Positions 51,285 through 59,573 of a stretch of DNA of 64,000 nucleotides are shown one piece after another (the first letter of the stretch is position 1; every line of letters begins with the position of its first letter). The DNA is from JAEUOS01 sp965279115 (GTDB lineage: Bacteria; Pseudomonadota; Gammaproteobacteria; Burkholderiales; JAEUOS01), in NCBI GenBank assembly GCA_965279115.1, contig OZ257137.1:1116001-1180000 (forward strand), given 5' to 3'. Below the pieces are notes generated by a model. That model ran no database searches and was not told the origin of the DNA. It saw only the letters and a list, made by a program, of their open reading frames with translations. A program made the translations under genes and the position numbers.

Positions 51285-52559
51285 CTATTTCGTTGATACC
51301 TTAACGGCCAAGGCGTCTCGGTGCATGCCAACCATGTGATAGGGCTCAACCTGAGGACCTCCGCACCCCTCTCCCCCGCACGAACCGCGCGCCTTGGCGT
51401 ACCAACCGCCATTTCGCTTGTCGACAAACTGGTCACGCACCAGGTCATTGGTCTGTTCATGGCGTCGCCACATGTCAGATTGTCCAGTTGCAAGCGACAC
51501 TGCGAGAAAAGCCCGCATGCCTTCCACCTGTTGCCACCAGAACTTGCTCCGATCGACAGTTCCGTCCGGATACATCTTCGTGAACACGCCGCCATCGGTT
51601 TCGTCGTAGCCAACCTTGACCGCAAACTTGAGCAGTCGCTCGGCACTCTGGCCATAGACACCAGACAATCCACGCTTCTCGGCAGCCATCAGCAGGTGGA
51701 CCCATTCGAACTGGTGGCCCAGATCGACGTAGCCGCCCTTGTCCCTGGTTGGCAACGGTTGCCAGTTTTCATCGTACCACTCGGGTATATAGCCTCCGCC
51801 GTCAGGCGTTCCCTTCAGAAGGCGATAGAGGACGAAATCGCCAACGCTCTTCACACCCGCAAGGGCGACCGGATCGCGTGTTGCATCATGCAGCGCCAGC
51901 AAGGCTTCAAACAGATGCATCATCGGGTTCTGCGAGCCCACACCGGGCGCGAGACTAGAAAAATCACGCTGCGCTTCCCCGCGAAAACCACCTTTTTCGT
52001 CACGCATCCAGGAATTGATTTCGTCCCATGTTTGCAACGCTGCAGCCCGATAACGATCTTCCCCAGTTACCCTGGCGATATGTGACATAGCGAGCAGCGC
52101 AAATGCGTGCGCGTACAGGTTCTTTACTCCGTGGATCACCTTACCCTCTGGCGAGACCCGATGAAAGAATCCGCCATGGACATTGTCGCGATACTGCTTG
52201 AGAATGAAATCGGCGCCCCGCATGGCGGCGTCAAGGTAGCGCCTATCCTTCGTAAGTTCGTAACCGATGGTGAATGAAAACACCAGGCGAGCATGCTCGG
52301 TCAGGTAGCCAGGCTGATCAGCAATCGGCTTCCAGTCCCGCTCAAACGCCGTACGCATGAAGCCGGATTCAGTCGGCGCCACCTTGAGCCAATGGTCAAG
52401 CAGGTCAACTGTCAAGGCATGGCGGTGCCAATCCGCGTTGACACGCACAGCCTCGCCTCCGCCGAGACCGCACGCTGAGGACACGCAGCCAAGAACCGCC
52501 GCCAATAGCCATGCCGCAAAGGTGGAACGCAGATGACTGGGCTTACGAACTTTCGACAT
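51285..52559 (-). CDS. AGE-family (N-acylglucosamine 2-epimerase-like) lipoprotein
   Basis: 424 residues. The N-terminus has a signal with SSACGLGG, a lipobox-like cysteine near 30, so it is probably an envelope lipoprotein. The body has the alpha/alpha-toroid motifs of AGE enzymes: YLTEHARLVFSFTIGYEL, GADFILKQYRDNVHGGFFHRVSPEGK, NLYAHAFALLAMSHIARV, GGYVDLGHQFEWVHLLM and KFWWQQVEGMRAFLAV. It likely epimerises or hydrolyses a sugar; substrate unknown. It is on the strand opposite to iorB, its sequence is less G+C-rich, and it is enclosed by the 336-bp repeat, so it is probably an inserted cargo gene. Confidence 0.85.
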   Translation of the reverse strand: MSKVRKPSHLRSTFAAWLLAAVLGCVSSACGLGGGEAVRVNADWHRHALTVDLLDHWLKVAPTESGFMRTAFERDWKPIADQPGYLTEHARLVFSFTIGYELTKDRRYLDAAMRGADFILKQYRDNVHGGFFHRVSPEGKVIHGVKNLYAHAFALLAMSHIARVTGEDRYRAAALQTWDEINSWMRDEKGGFRGEAQRDFSSLAPGVGSQNPMMHLFEALLALHDATRDPVALAGVKSVGDFVLYRLLKGTPDGGGYIPEWYDENWQPLPTRDKGGYVDLGHQFEWVHLLMAAEKRGLSGVYGQSAERLLKFAVKVGYDETDGGVFTKMYPDGTVDRSKFWWQQVEGMRAFLAVSLATGQSDMWRRHEQTNDLVRDQFVDKRNGGWYAKARGSCGGEGCGGPQVEPYHMVGMHRDALAVKVSTK

Positions 52560-52822
52560 ATTGCGTACCTATTCCGCGAACAATTGCCGAATGCTCGCGA
52601 ACACCTGGAACTCGGGCACGTTCCCAGACAGGGCGCGAAAAAGCCTCGCGGCCCGCTCACGCACCTGCCGTTCGAAGCCGATCTGTGGTTCGCTGATGAC
52701 GCGAGCGAGGAATGCCTGGTGCGTTGGCGGGAGGATATTCATGAAGCGCTTGACTGAATTCGGTCGTGATCTGCAGGCTCGCGACCTGCATCTGGAAGTA
52801 ACTTTACCGGAACGATGACATG

Positions 52823-53179
52823 GCCGACGAGCAAGCCATGATCGAGCGCTGGCTCGGGGCCATCGTCGCCGCCGCGCCGCGCCACCCGCGCCTGGCCTTC
52901 GAGATCGCGCTGACCGCGCGCCTGATCAAGGGTTACAGCGACACCCACAAGCGCGGGCGCGCCAACTTCAACCGCATCTTCGACACCCTGGTGGATGGCA
53001 CGGCCGTAGCTGACGACGATGCGAGGGCCAAGGCCATCTTCGCCGCGCGCGAAGCGGCGCTGGCGGACCCGGAAGGCAAGAACCTCGACGCGTCCCTGGG
53101 ACGGCACGGCATCGCACCGCGGCCGGCGCGGGAACAGCCAATCAAGTTCATCAAGCCGAAACTGCAGAATCGCGCTTAG
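52823..53179 (+). pseudogene. 5'-truncated duplicate of the iorB 3' end
   Basis: Bases 52823-53158 repeat 50907-51242 with one mismatch; the frame then ends in its own stop after KLQNRA in place of iorB's VRKEA. It opens abruptly with ATG (52820) but has no ribosome site, and only the last quarter of iorB is present, so it should not be functional. The 260 bp before it (52560-52822) hold no recognisable gene. Confidence 0.9.
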
Positions 53180-53371
53180 CCGACGGCTTGCGTGGCCCGC
53201 AAACTCGCTTGGGGCGAGACATTCGTCACACATTCCTCCCGTCCACGCAGGGCGTGGTGCGTTTGCGCACGCCAGTTGCGAGCTGCGTGTGGACGCCCAG
53301 TGCGCGCAGGTGAATCATCTGGTCACGGGCTCACGCAACCCGGATTCACCGCAACCACTAGGGGAACAAAC

Positions 53372-53614
53372 ATGGACACCAGGACACTCGGCAAATTCTT
53401 CATTGGCCTCGGCATCATCTATGGCATGGTCGTGTTCGTCGGCAATGGATACTCCACCTCGGCCAACGCCTTGACCACTCCGGCGTCGCCCGTGCCGGTT
53501 GCAACAGAAACACAGCCTGCACCGCAACTGACCGCTGCCGTGGAATCGGAGTACTACAGCGCGTCCGGCGAAGGGCGGTTCATGCCCAACGGGCAGCTCG
53601 TAGGCGGGCGTTAG
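53372..53614 (+). CDS. Small single-pass membrane protein of unknown function
   Basis: 80 residues from ATG 53372 after GGGGAA. One TM (about 9-25, FIGLGIIYGMVVFVG) is followed by a proline/threonine-rich extracytoplasmic tail. It is monocistronic: a perfect terminator hairpin follows its stop. Unknown family. Confidence 0.65.
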   Translation: MDTRTLGKFFIGLGIIYGMVVFVGNGYSTSANALTTPASPVPVATETQPAPQLTAAVESEYYSASGEGRFMPNGQLVGGR

Positions 53615-53636
53615 CCAAACGGTCACCTACCCGCGA

Positions 53637-53668
53637 CGGGGAGGCCGGAAATCGGCCTCCCCGTTTTT
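53637..53668 (+). terminator. Intrinsic terminator
   Basis: CGGGGAGGCCG-gaaat-CGGCCTCCCCG is a perfect 11-bp G+C-rich stem followed by five T residues, 22 bp after the small membrane protein's stop. Confidence 0.92.
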
Positions 53669-53728
53669 CATTTGCGGCATGACCATGCGTGATAATCGGA
53701 ATCAGGTTCCACACAACAACAAACCCGC

Positions 53729-54820
53729 ATGACCATCCTCCGCGCCGAAGCCATCCCCGTCAGCGTCCCGTTCGAGATCGGCGGTCCCAAGCCGATGTTC
53801 GCCGGCGTGCCGCGTCGGATGGACATCCTGCTTATCCGCATCGAGACCGACCGTGGCCTGGTGGGCTGGGGCGAGGCATTCGGCTTCAGCATCTGGCCGG
53901 CGACGCGCCAGGCGTTTGAAAAGCTGGTGGCGCCCTCGGTGATCGGCAAGGACGAGACCGACATCGCCGGCTTGTCGGACTCGCTGCAACGCATGCTGCA
54001 CATCCTCGGTCGCGGCGGCGCGGCCATGTATGCGCTGGCGGGCCTGGACATCGCCTTGTGGGACCTGGCCGGCAAGGTCGCCGGCAAACCCATAAGTGCG
54101 CTGTTGGGTGGTGCGAAGCGCTCGACCCTGCCCGCCTATGCCAGCCTGATGCGCTACGGCACCGTCGACCTGGTGGCGCGCAACACCACGGAGGCGCTGA
54201 AGCGCGGCTACCGCGCCATCAAGCTGCATGAAGTCGAAAGCGAACTGGTGCGCGCCGCGCGCAAGGCGATGGGAGCGGATCCGGCGCTGATGATGGACGT
54301 GAACTGCCCGTGGACGGTGGAAAAGTCGCTTGCCATGGCCGACGAGGTGCGCGACTGCGACCTCCTTTGGCTGGAAGAGCCGGTTTGGCCGCCGGAAGAC
54401 TTCGCCGGCCTGGCAGAGGTGCGCCGAAAATCCGACCTGAAGATCGGCGCGGGCGAGAACAACATGAGCGCGCATCATTTTTCGCAGATGTTCGCAGCCG
54501 GCGCGGTGGACTTTGCACAACCCAGCGTCACCAAGATCGGCGGTATCTCCGAGTTCATGAAGGTGGTGGCACTGGCTGCGCGTCATGGCGTGGCGGTGAT
54601 GCCACATTCACCCTATTTCGGCCCCGGACTGCTGGCAACGCTGCACATCCTTTCCACCTTCGTGGAGGAAACCATGGTCGAGTATTCATTCGCCGACCTG
54701 GGCGTAAGCCCGATGGGCGACGCCATTGCCATCCGCGACGGTTGTATAGCGGTGCCGCAGGGCCCGGGGCTGGGGCGCGATCCGGACATGGGCATAGTTG
54801 AACAATATCGTGTGCCCTGA
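53729..54820 (+). CDS. Enolase-superfamily enzyme (mandelate racemase type), second member
   Basis: 363 residues. Visible active-site features are YRAIKLHEVE (KxH variant of the KxK motif), LMMDVNCPW, LLWLEEPVW and IGAGENN for the metal acids, and AVMPHSPYFGPG with a histidine. The KxH form differs from the KxK of the member at 45127 and suggests a different reaction (dehydration of an acid sugar or alpha-substituted acid). It begins a plus-strand run ending at 60626. Confidence 0.87.
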   Translation: MTILRAEAIPVSVPFEIGGPKPMFAGVPRRMDILLIRIETDRGLVGWGEAFGFSIWPATRQAFEKLVAPSVIGKDETDIAGLSDSLQRMLHILGRGGAAMYALAGLDIALWDLAGKVAGKPISALLGGAKRSTLPAYASLMRYGTVDLVARNTTEALKRGYRAIKLHEVESELVRAARKAMGADPALMMDVNCPWTVEKSLAMADEVRDCDLLWLEEPVWPPEDFAGLAEVRRKSDLKIGAGENNMSAHHFSQMFAAGAVDFAQPSVTKIGGISEFMKVVALAARHGVAVMPHSPYFGPGLLATLHILSTFVEETMVEYSFADLGVSPMGDAIAIRDGCIAVPQGPGLGRDPDMGIVEQYRVP

Positions 54821-54884
54821 TGAACGCCCCATTCGCCCGCATCGAACCGCGCTATCGGCAACAACAAACAAAACAGGAGACACC

Positions 54885-55853
54885 ATGAAGAAATTCGTTC
54901 ATACGTTGGTCGCAGCTTGCATCACCGGGCTTCTTGCCTTCAATGCGACGGCACAGGAATTCCCTTCGCGCACGGTGCGCCTGGTGGTGGGCTTTCCGCC
55001 GGGCGGCCTGGCCGACATCCTCGCGCGGGTTCTGGCCGACAAGTTGCCCACGGTATGGAACCAGCCCGTGGTGGTTGAAAACCGCCCGGGCGCCTCCGGC
55101 ACCATCGCAGCCGATGTGGTGGCCAAGGCCAACCCGGATGGCCACACGCTGCTGGTGATCCTCACCAACCATGTGGTGATCGCCGCGGTACGGCCCAAGC
55201 TGCCCTTTGATGCGCTGGCGGACTTCGCCCCGGTGTCGCAGGTGGGCTCCTCGCCATTGCTGCTGATGGCCAACCCGAAGCTGCCGGCCAACACTTTGCC
55301 CGAGCTGTTCGCCCTCGCGAAGTCAAAGCCCGGCGTGATCACCTACTCGACGCCGGGTGACGGCTCGGTGCACCACCTCTCGCAGGAACTGATGAACAAC
55401 GCCGCCGGCGTGAAGATGGTGCATGTGCCGTATGTGGGCGGCGCACCGGCCATGCTCGACGCCATGTCGGGCGTGGTCGACCTCAACATCGGCAGCCCGG
55501 CGCAAGCCCTGCAGCAGGTGGAGGCGGGCAAACTCAAGGCCATCAGCTACTCGGGAGAGAAGCGCTCCGCTTTGCTGCCGCGCGTACCCACGGTGGCAGA
55601 GGCTGCGATTCCCGGCTTCTCCGCCGCGCTTTGGGGTGGCGTACTGGCACCGGGCAAGAGCCCAAAGGCGCTGGTCGCACGCATTTCCAACGATATCCGC
55701 ACGGTGATGAATCTGCCTGACGTGCGCGAGCGCATGGCCAAGATGGGGGTCGAGATCGTCGCCAGTTCGCCGGAGGATTTCGACAAGTTCATCCGCACCG
55801 AATTCGGCAAGTGGAGCGGGGTTGCGAAGCAGGCAGGCGTTAAGGGCGAGTAA
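54885..55853 (+). CDS. Bug-type tripartite tricarboxylate transporter receptor
   Basis: 322 residues from ATG 54885 after AGGAGA. Signal peptide ends NATA-QEFPS. Marks: VRLVVGFPPGGLADILARVLAD, VVVENRPGASGTIAADVVAK, GDGSVHHLSQEL and KMVHVPYVGGAPAMLDAMSG. It follows the enolase gene and precedes the hydrolase-ligase genes, so it probably imports the substrate of this cluster. Confidence 0.9.
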   Translation: MKKFVHTLVAACITGLLAFNATAQEFPSRTVRLVVGFPPGGLADILARVLADKLPTVWNQPVVVENRPGASGTIAADVVAKANPDGHTLLVILTNHVVIAAVRPKLPFDALADFAPVSQVGSSPLLLMANPKLPANTLPELFALAKSKPGVITYSTPGDGSVHHLSQELMNNAAGVKMVHVPYVGGAPAMLDAMSGVVDLNIGSPAQALQQVEAGKLKAISYSGEKRSALLPRVPTVAEAAIPGFSAALWGGVLAPGKSPKALVARISNDIRTVMNLPDVRERMAKMGVEIVASSPEDFDKFIRTEFGKWSGVAKQAGVKGE

Positions 55854-55903
55854 CCGCCTGCCGACGCGTCTGCGTCGCGCAGACCAAGTTTGCGTATGTG
55901 GGC

Positions 55904-56080
55904 CTACGCCTGCGCGCCCACCGAACGCGATCGCTTCAGGGTTTCGGCGATTTTCGCGGCTTCTGTCCATCCCAGTTCGGCGATACGCGCGCGGCACCCC
56001 GGCAGCATGCGCGGAATGCCGTGCGCAATGTAGACCTGGGCGCTGGCTCGCCCACCATGTCTCACAATATGGACCTGCTC
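55904..56080 (-). pseudogene. Remnant of an unidentified gene 3' end in the 338-bp gap
   Basis: This gap between the Bug receptor and the hydrolase is otherwise empty. On the minus strand a 58-codon frame without a start encodes HIVRHGGRASAQVYIAH, GIPRMLPGCRARIAELGW and TEAAKIAETLKRSRSVGAQA before TAG. Its composition looks like a real C-terminus, faintly like the ends of DUF2088/LarA-type proteins, but the upstream part is missing (stop at 56083). Assignment is tentative. Confidence 0.4.
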
Positions 56081-56191
56081 CTATTCGTTGACCATGCTCG
56101 TCCAACCCATATAAACTCGACTCGCAATCGCGTCAGCCCACCCTGAAACTTGCAATGCAGCCTCTACATTGCAATAGGAACGTTCCTCTAT

Positions 56192-56989
56192 ATGGACCAC
56201 GAAAACATCCCCGTCAATGGAGCGACGCTGCACGCAGTCGCGGCCGGCCCTGCGGGTGCACCCGCGGTCGTGTTCATGGGTTCGCTGGCCTCGGATACCA
56301 CCAGCTGGGGCCCGCAGATCGAGGCCATGGCCGCCGCAGGGTTTCGCGCGATCTGCTTCGACTTTCGCGGCCACGGCGCTTCGTCAGCCGCGCCGCCGCC
56401 ATTCACGCTCGAGCTTTTCATGGATGACCTGCGCGCGGTATGCCGCCACTTCGGTGTGGCCCGGCCGCACCTGGTGGGGCTGTCGCTGGGCGGCATGGTG
56501 GCCATGCATGCGGCCATCCATGCGGGCGCTGACTACTCAAGCATTGTGGTCGCGTCGGCCAAGGCGCACATGCCGGAGGCGGCCGCCAGCGCTTGGGCCG
56601 CACGCGCGCTTGAGGTGCGGCGTGACGGCGTAGGCATCGTGGTGGCGGGCTCCATCGAACGCTGGTTCACCGAGCCCTTCCACCATGCCCATCCGGAAGT
56701 GGTCCAGGCCGCGCGCGAGATGATCCTGCGCACCGACGCCGCCGCCTACGCCGACTGCATCGACATCGTGCGCCACGTCGACCTGCTGCGGCACCTGCCG
56801 ACAATCCGCCTGCCGGCCCTCTACGTGGTGGGCGAACACGATCTGGCGGCCACGCCGGCGGAAATGCGCGACATGGCCGAACGCACGCCTGGCGCCCGTC
56901 TGGCGGTCATCCCGGCGGCGGCGCACATGCCGGCGATCGAACAACCGGCAGCATTCAATGCCTGCTTGCTGGAGTTCTTCGGCAAGTGA
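56192..56989 (+). CDS. Alpha/beta hydrolase (enol-lactonase/esterase type)
   Basis: 265 residues from ATG 56192 after AGGAA; an in-frame codon at 56150 gives a longer form with no ribosome site. The nucleophile elbow is GLSLGG (LVGLSLGGMVAMHAA), with VVGEHDLAATPA and AAHMPAIEQP giving the acid and histidine. It resembles 3-oxoadipate enol-lactonase-like hydrolases. Its stop overlaps the GTG of the ligase gene, so coupled translation is likely. Confidence 0.88.
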   Translation: MDHENIPVNGATLHAVAAGPAGAPAVVFMGSLASDTTSWGPQIEAMAAAGFRAICFDFRGHGASSAAPPPFTLELFMDDLRAVCRHFGVARPHLVGLSLGGMVAMHAAIHAGADYSSIVVASAKAHMPEAAASAWAARALEVRRDGVGIVVAGSIERWFTEPFHHAHPEVVQAAREMILRTDAAAYADCIDIVRHVDLLRHLPTIRLPALYVVGEHDLAATPAEMRDMAERTPGARLAVIPAAAHMPAIEQPAAFNACLLEFFGK

Positions 56990-58518
56990 ACCTGCACTCG
57001 GAACTGGCGGCAGCGGCCGAGCGCTGGCCGACACGAATCGCGCTGATCGATCCTGACGGCGACGCGCGGCTTTCGTATGAACAACTGTTCTCCCGGGTAA
57101 CGCGCCTGGCCGCGGGGCTGGCCGCGCTCGGTCTGAAGCCCGGCGAGCGGGTCGCCATGCTGGTGGCCAACTCCTGGGAATACGTCACCGCGTTCTTCGG
57201 CGCCAGCGCCGCCGGCCTGATCGTCGTGCCGATGAACATCCGCCTGCTCGAGGACGAACTCGCGCACATGGTGCGCGACTCCGGCGCGCGCCTCCTGATC
57301 ATCCAGGAGTCGCTGTTGCTGGAGCGGCCGGCCCTAGCGGCCATTCCCGAACTCGGCGTCGCCCTGGTGCGCGCCTCCGCCGGCGCGACCGCGCGGCGCT
57401 TCGAGTCGATCGACGCGGCACCTCTGCCGCTGGCCCGGACACCGGGCGACGCCGTGGCATCGCTCCTGTACACCAGCGGCACCACCGGTGCGCCCAAGGG
57501 TGCCATGTTGCCGCACGTCTCATGGACCACGGTATCGGATTACGTCCGCGATTTCCTGCACTATGGCGACGACGAGGTCACCCTGCACGGCGGGGCACTG
57601 ACACACGGCTCCGGCTTCCTGATGCTGCCGACCTTCGCCGCCGGCGGCACCAACGTGGTGTGTGCCCGCTTCGACCCGCCGCGCGTGCTCGACATGTTCT
57701 CTTCGCTGGGCATCACCAACGGCTTCCTGGTGCCGACCATGATCCAGATGCTGCTCGACGCGCCGCCGCCGGCGGACCGCAGCCGCTGGCGCCTGCGCAA
57801 CCTGTACTACGCCGGTTCGCCGATCGACCCCAACACGCTGCGCGGCGCGCTCGAAACCTTCGGTCCGGTCCTGATCCAGTCGTTCGGGCAGACCGAGGCA
57901 CCGATGTTCCTCACCCTGCTCGATCATGCGGAGCACCAGGCCATCGCCGCGCGACCGCACCTGATCCGCTCCGCGGGCCGGGTGATCGAGGGGCTCGAGG
58001 TGCGCATCGTCGACGACGATGACCGCGAGGTACCGGCCGGCGAAATCGGCGAGATCGTCGCACGCGGCCCGCACGTCATGAAGGGCTACTGGAACCGCCC
58101 GGAGGCCAGCGCGGATACGTTGCGCGGCGGCTGGCTGCACACCGGCGATGTCGGCCGCTTCGACGACGAAGGCTATCTCTACATCGTCGATCGCAAGAAG
58201 GACATGATCATCTCGGGCGGCTCCAACGTCTATGCGCGCGAGGTCGAGCAGGCGCTGCTTGGCATGCCGGGGGTCCGCGAGGCGGCGGTGATCGGCCTGC
58301 CGCACCGCAAGTGGGGCGAAATGGTCACCGCGGTGCTGGTGGCCGGCACCGCGCCGCGCCCGACCGACGCCGAGATGGAGCAGTTCTGCCATCGCAACAT
58401 CGCCGACTACCGGCGCCCCAAGAAATTCATCTGGGTGGACGACCTTCCGCGCAACGCCTACGGCAAGGTCTTGAAGCGCGAGTTGCGCAACCGTTACGCG
58501 GAGAATGCCCATGAATGA
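56986..58518 (+). CDS. Acyl/aryl-CoA ligase (AMP-binding)
   Basis: 510 residues from GTG 56986. P-loop LLYTSGTTGAPKGAML (near 162-177), QSFGQTEAPMFL, GWLHTGDVGRFDDEGYLYIVDRKKDMIISGGSNVYAREVE and the C-terminal lysine in RNAYGKVLKRELR. Related to the long-chain and 4-hydroxybenzoate ligase types. Overlapped at both ends by neighbours, so it is an integral member of this operon. Confidence 0.9.
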   Translation: MNLHSELAAAAERWPTRIALIDPDGDARLSYEQLFSRVTRLAAGLAALGLKPGERVAMLVANSWEYVTAFFGASAAGLIVVPMNIRLLEDELAHMVRDSGARLLIIQESLLLERPALAAIPELGVALVRASAGATARRFESIDAAPLPLARTPGDAVASLLYTSGTTGAPKGAMLPHVSWTTVSDYVRDFLHYGDDEVTLHGGALTHGSGFLMLPTFAAGGTNVVCARFDPPRVLDMFSSLGITNGFLVPTMIQMLLDAPPPADRSRWRLRNLYYAGSPIDPNTLRGALETFGPVLIQSFGQTEAPMFLTLLDHAEHQAIAARPHLIRSAGRVIEGLEVRIVDDDDREVPAGEIGEIVARGPHVMKGYWNRPEASADTLRGGWLHTGDVGRFDDEGYLYIVDRKKDMIISGGSNVYAREVEQALLGMPGVREAAVIGLPHRKWGEMVTAVLVAGTAPRPTDAEMEQFCHRNIADYRRPKKFIWVDDLPRNAYGKVLKRELRNRYAENAHE

Positions 58519-59548
58519 TGCGTTGTCGCGCCAGGACACACTGCCGCCGCCCGACCCGGCGGTGGCCGCCGTGGTCGCCGCCGGCGTCGATATCCCGGTC
58601 GTCGATGTGGGGCCCATGTTGCGCGGCGAACCGGGTGCGCTCGACCAGCTCGCCGCCGATGTGCGCCTGATCTCCGCGCGGCTGGGCTTCATGTGCATCG
58701 TCAATCACGACGTGCCATGGTCGCTGGTCGAGAATGCCGTCGCCCAGACGCTCGAGTTGTTCCATCTTCCCGAAGAGGAGCTTCTCAAGTCACGGGCGCG
58801 GTTTCATCACCAGGGCTACTGGCCCTCCGGCGTCGGGCGCAACGCCCGCACCTTCCAGAAGGAGGCCGCGCGCGCCTCTTACGGATCGGGCTGGGCGCTG
58901 TTTCGCGAACGCGCGGCCGACGACCCCGATGTGCTGGCCAACAAGCGCCACCGGGCACAGAACCTGTGGCCGGACCCGGCGCTGCTGCCGGATTTTCGGC
59001 ACCACATCCTGCAATACCAGTCGGCCATGCTGGAACTGGGCCTGCAGATGGTGCGGGTCTACGCCCGCGTGCTGGACCTGCCGGCCGGATTCTTCGATCA
59101 CGATTTCGCACGGCCGGAATTCCACAACCGGCTCAACTACTACCCGCACCGTGAACCGGAAGAAGGCGTGATCGCCCAGTCCGCCCATTTCGACCATTGC
59201 TTCCTGACCCTCCTGCCGATGTCGCCGGTGCCGGGCCTGCAGGTCAAGAAGCCGGGCGACACCACCACCTGGATCAACGTTCGCTACGTCGACCAGGGCA
59301 TCATCGTCAACACCGGCGAGTGGCTCAACCGCCTGTCCAACCGGCGCATTATCCCGACACCGCACCGGGTGATGAATCCGCCCGAGGAACGCGTCACCGT
59401 GCCGTTCTTTCTCAACGGCGGCGATGACATGGTCTGCAATCCGGCGCCCACCTGCATGGCCCCGGGCGAGACGCCCGCGTTCGAAGCCGAGACCTTCCAC
59501 GCATTCTTCGAGGCCTATCTCGAGGGCAGCTACAGGAATCGCCAGTAA
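58505..59548 (+). CDS. Isopenicillin N synthase-like 2OG/Fe(II)-type oxygenase
   Basis: 347 residues (alternative start 58511). The double-stranded beta-helix carries the Fe(II) triad His228 and Asp230 (SAHFDH) and His287 (TPHRVMN), and Arg296 (ERVTVPF) for 2-oxoglutarate or substrate carboxylate binding. The N-terminal DIPVVDVGPM and GFMCIVNHDVP are typical. Such enzymes hydroxylate, desaturate or cyclise small organic acids. It overlaps the ligase gene. Confidence 0.9.
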   Translation: MPMNDALSRQDTLPPPDPAVAAVVAAGVDIPVVDVGPMLRGEPGALDQLAADVRLISARLGFMCIVNHDVPWSLVENAVAQTLELFHLPEEELLKSRARFHHQGYWPSGVGRNARTFQKEAARASYGSGWALFRERAADDPDVLANKRHRAQNLWPDPALLPDFRHHILQYQSAMLELGLQMVRVYARVLDLPAGFFDHDFARPEFHNRLNYYPHREPEEGVIAQSAHFDHCFLTLLPMSPVPGLQVKKPGDTTTWINVRYVDQGIIVNTGEWLNRLSNRRIIPTPHRVMNPPEERVTVPFFLNGGDDMVCNPAPTCMAPGETPAFEAETFHAFFEAYLEGSYRNRQ

Positions 59549-59573
59549 CCCACGCACCACGACAGGAAAAAAG

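Noticed and set aside
52533..52822. Possible small genes between the epimerase start and the iorB relic
   Set aside because: Two overlapping frames of 74-85 codons exist, but neither has a recognisable domain or a ribosome site, and one overlaps the epimerase start.
53019..53474. A long frame spanning the iorB relic and the small membrane protein region
   Set aside because: It is an alternate frame over the relic and the intergenic region; the real downstream gene starts at 53372 in another frame with a ribosome site.
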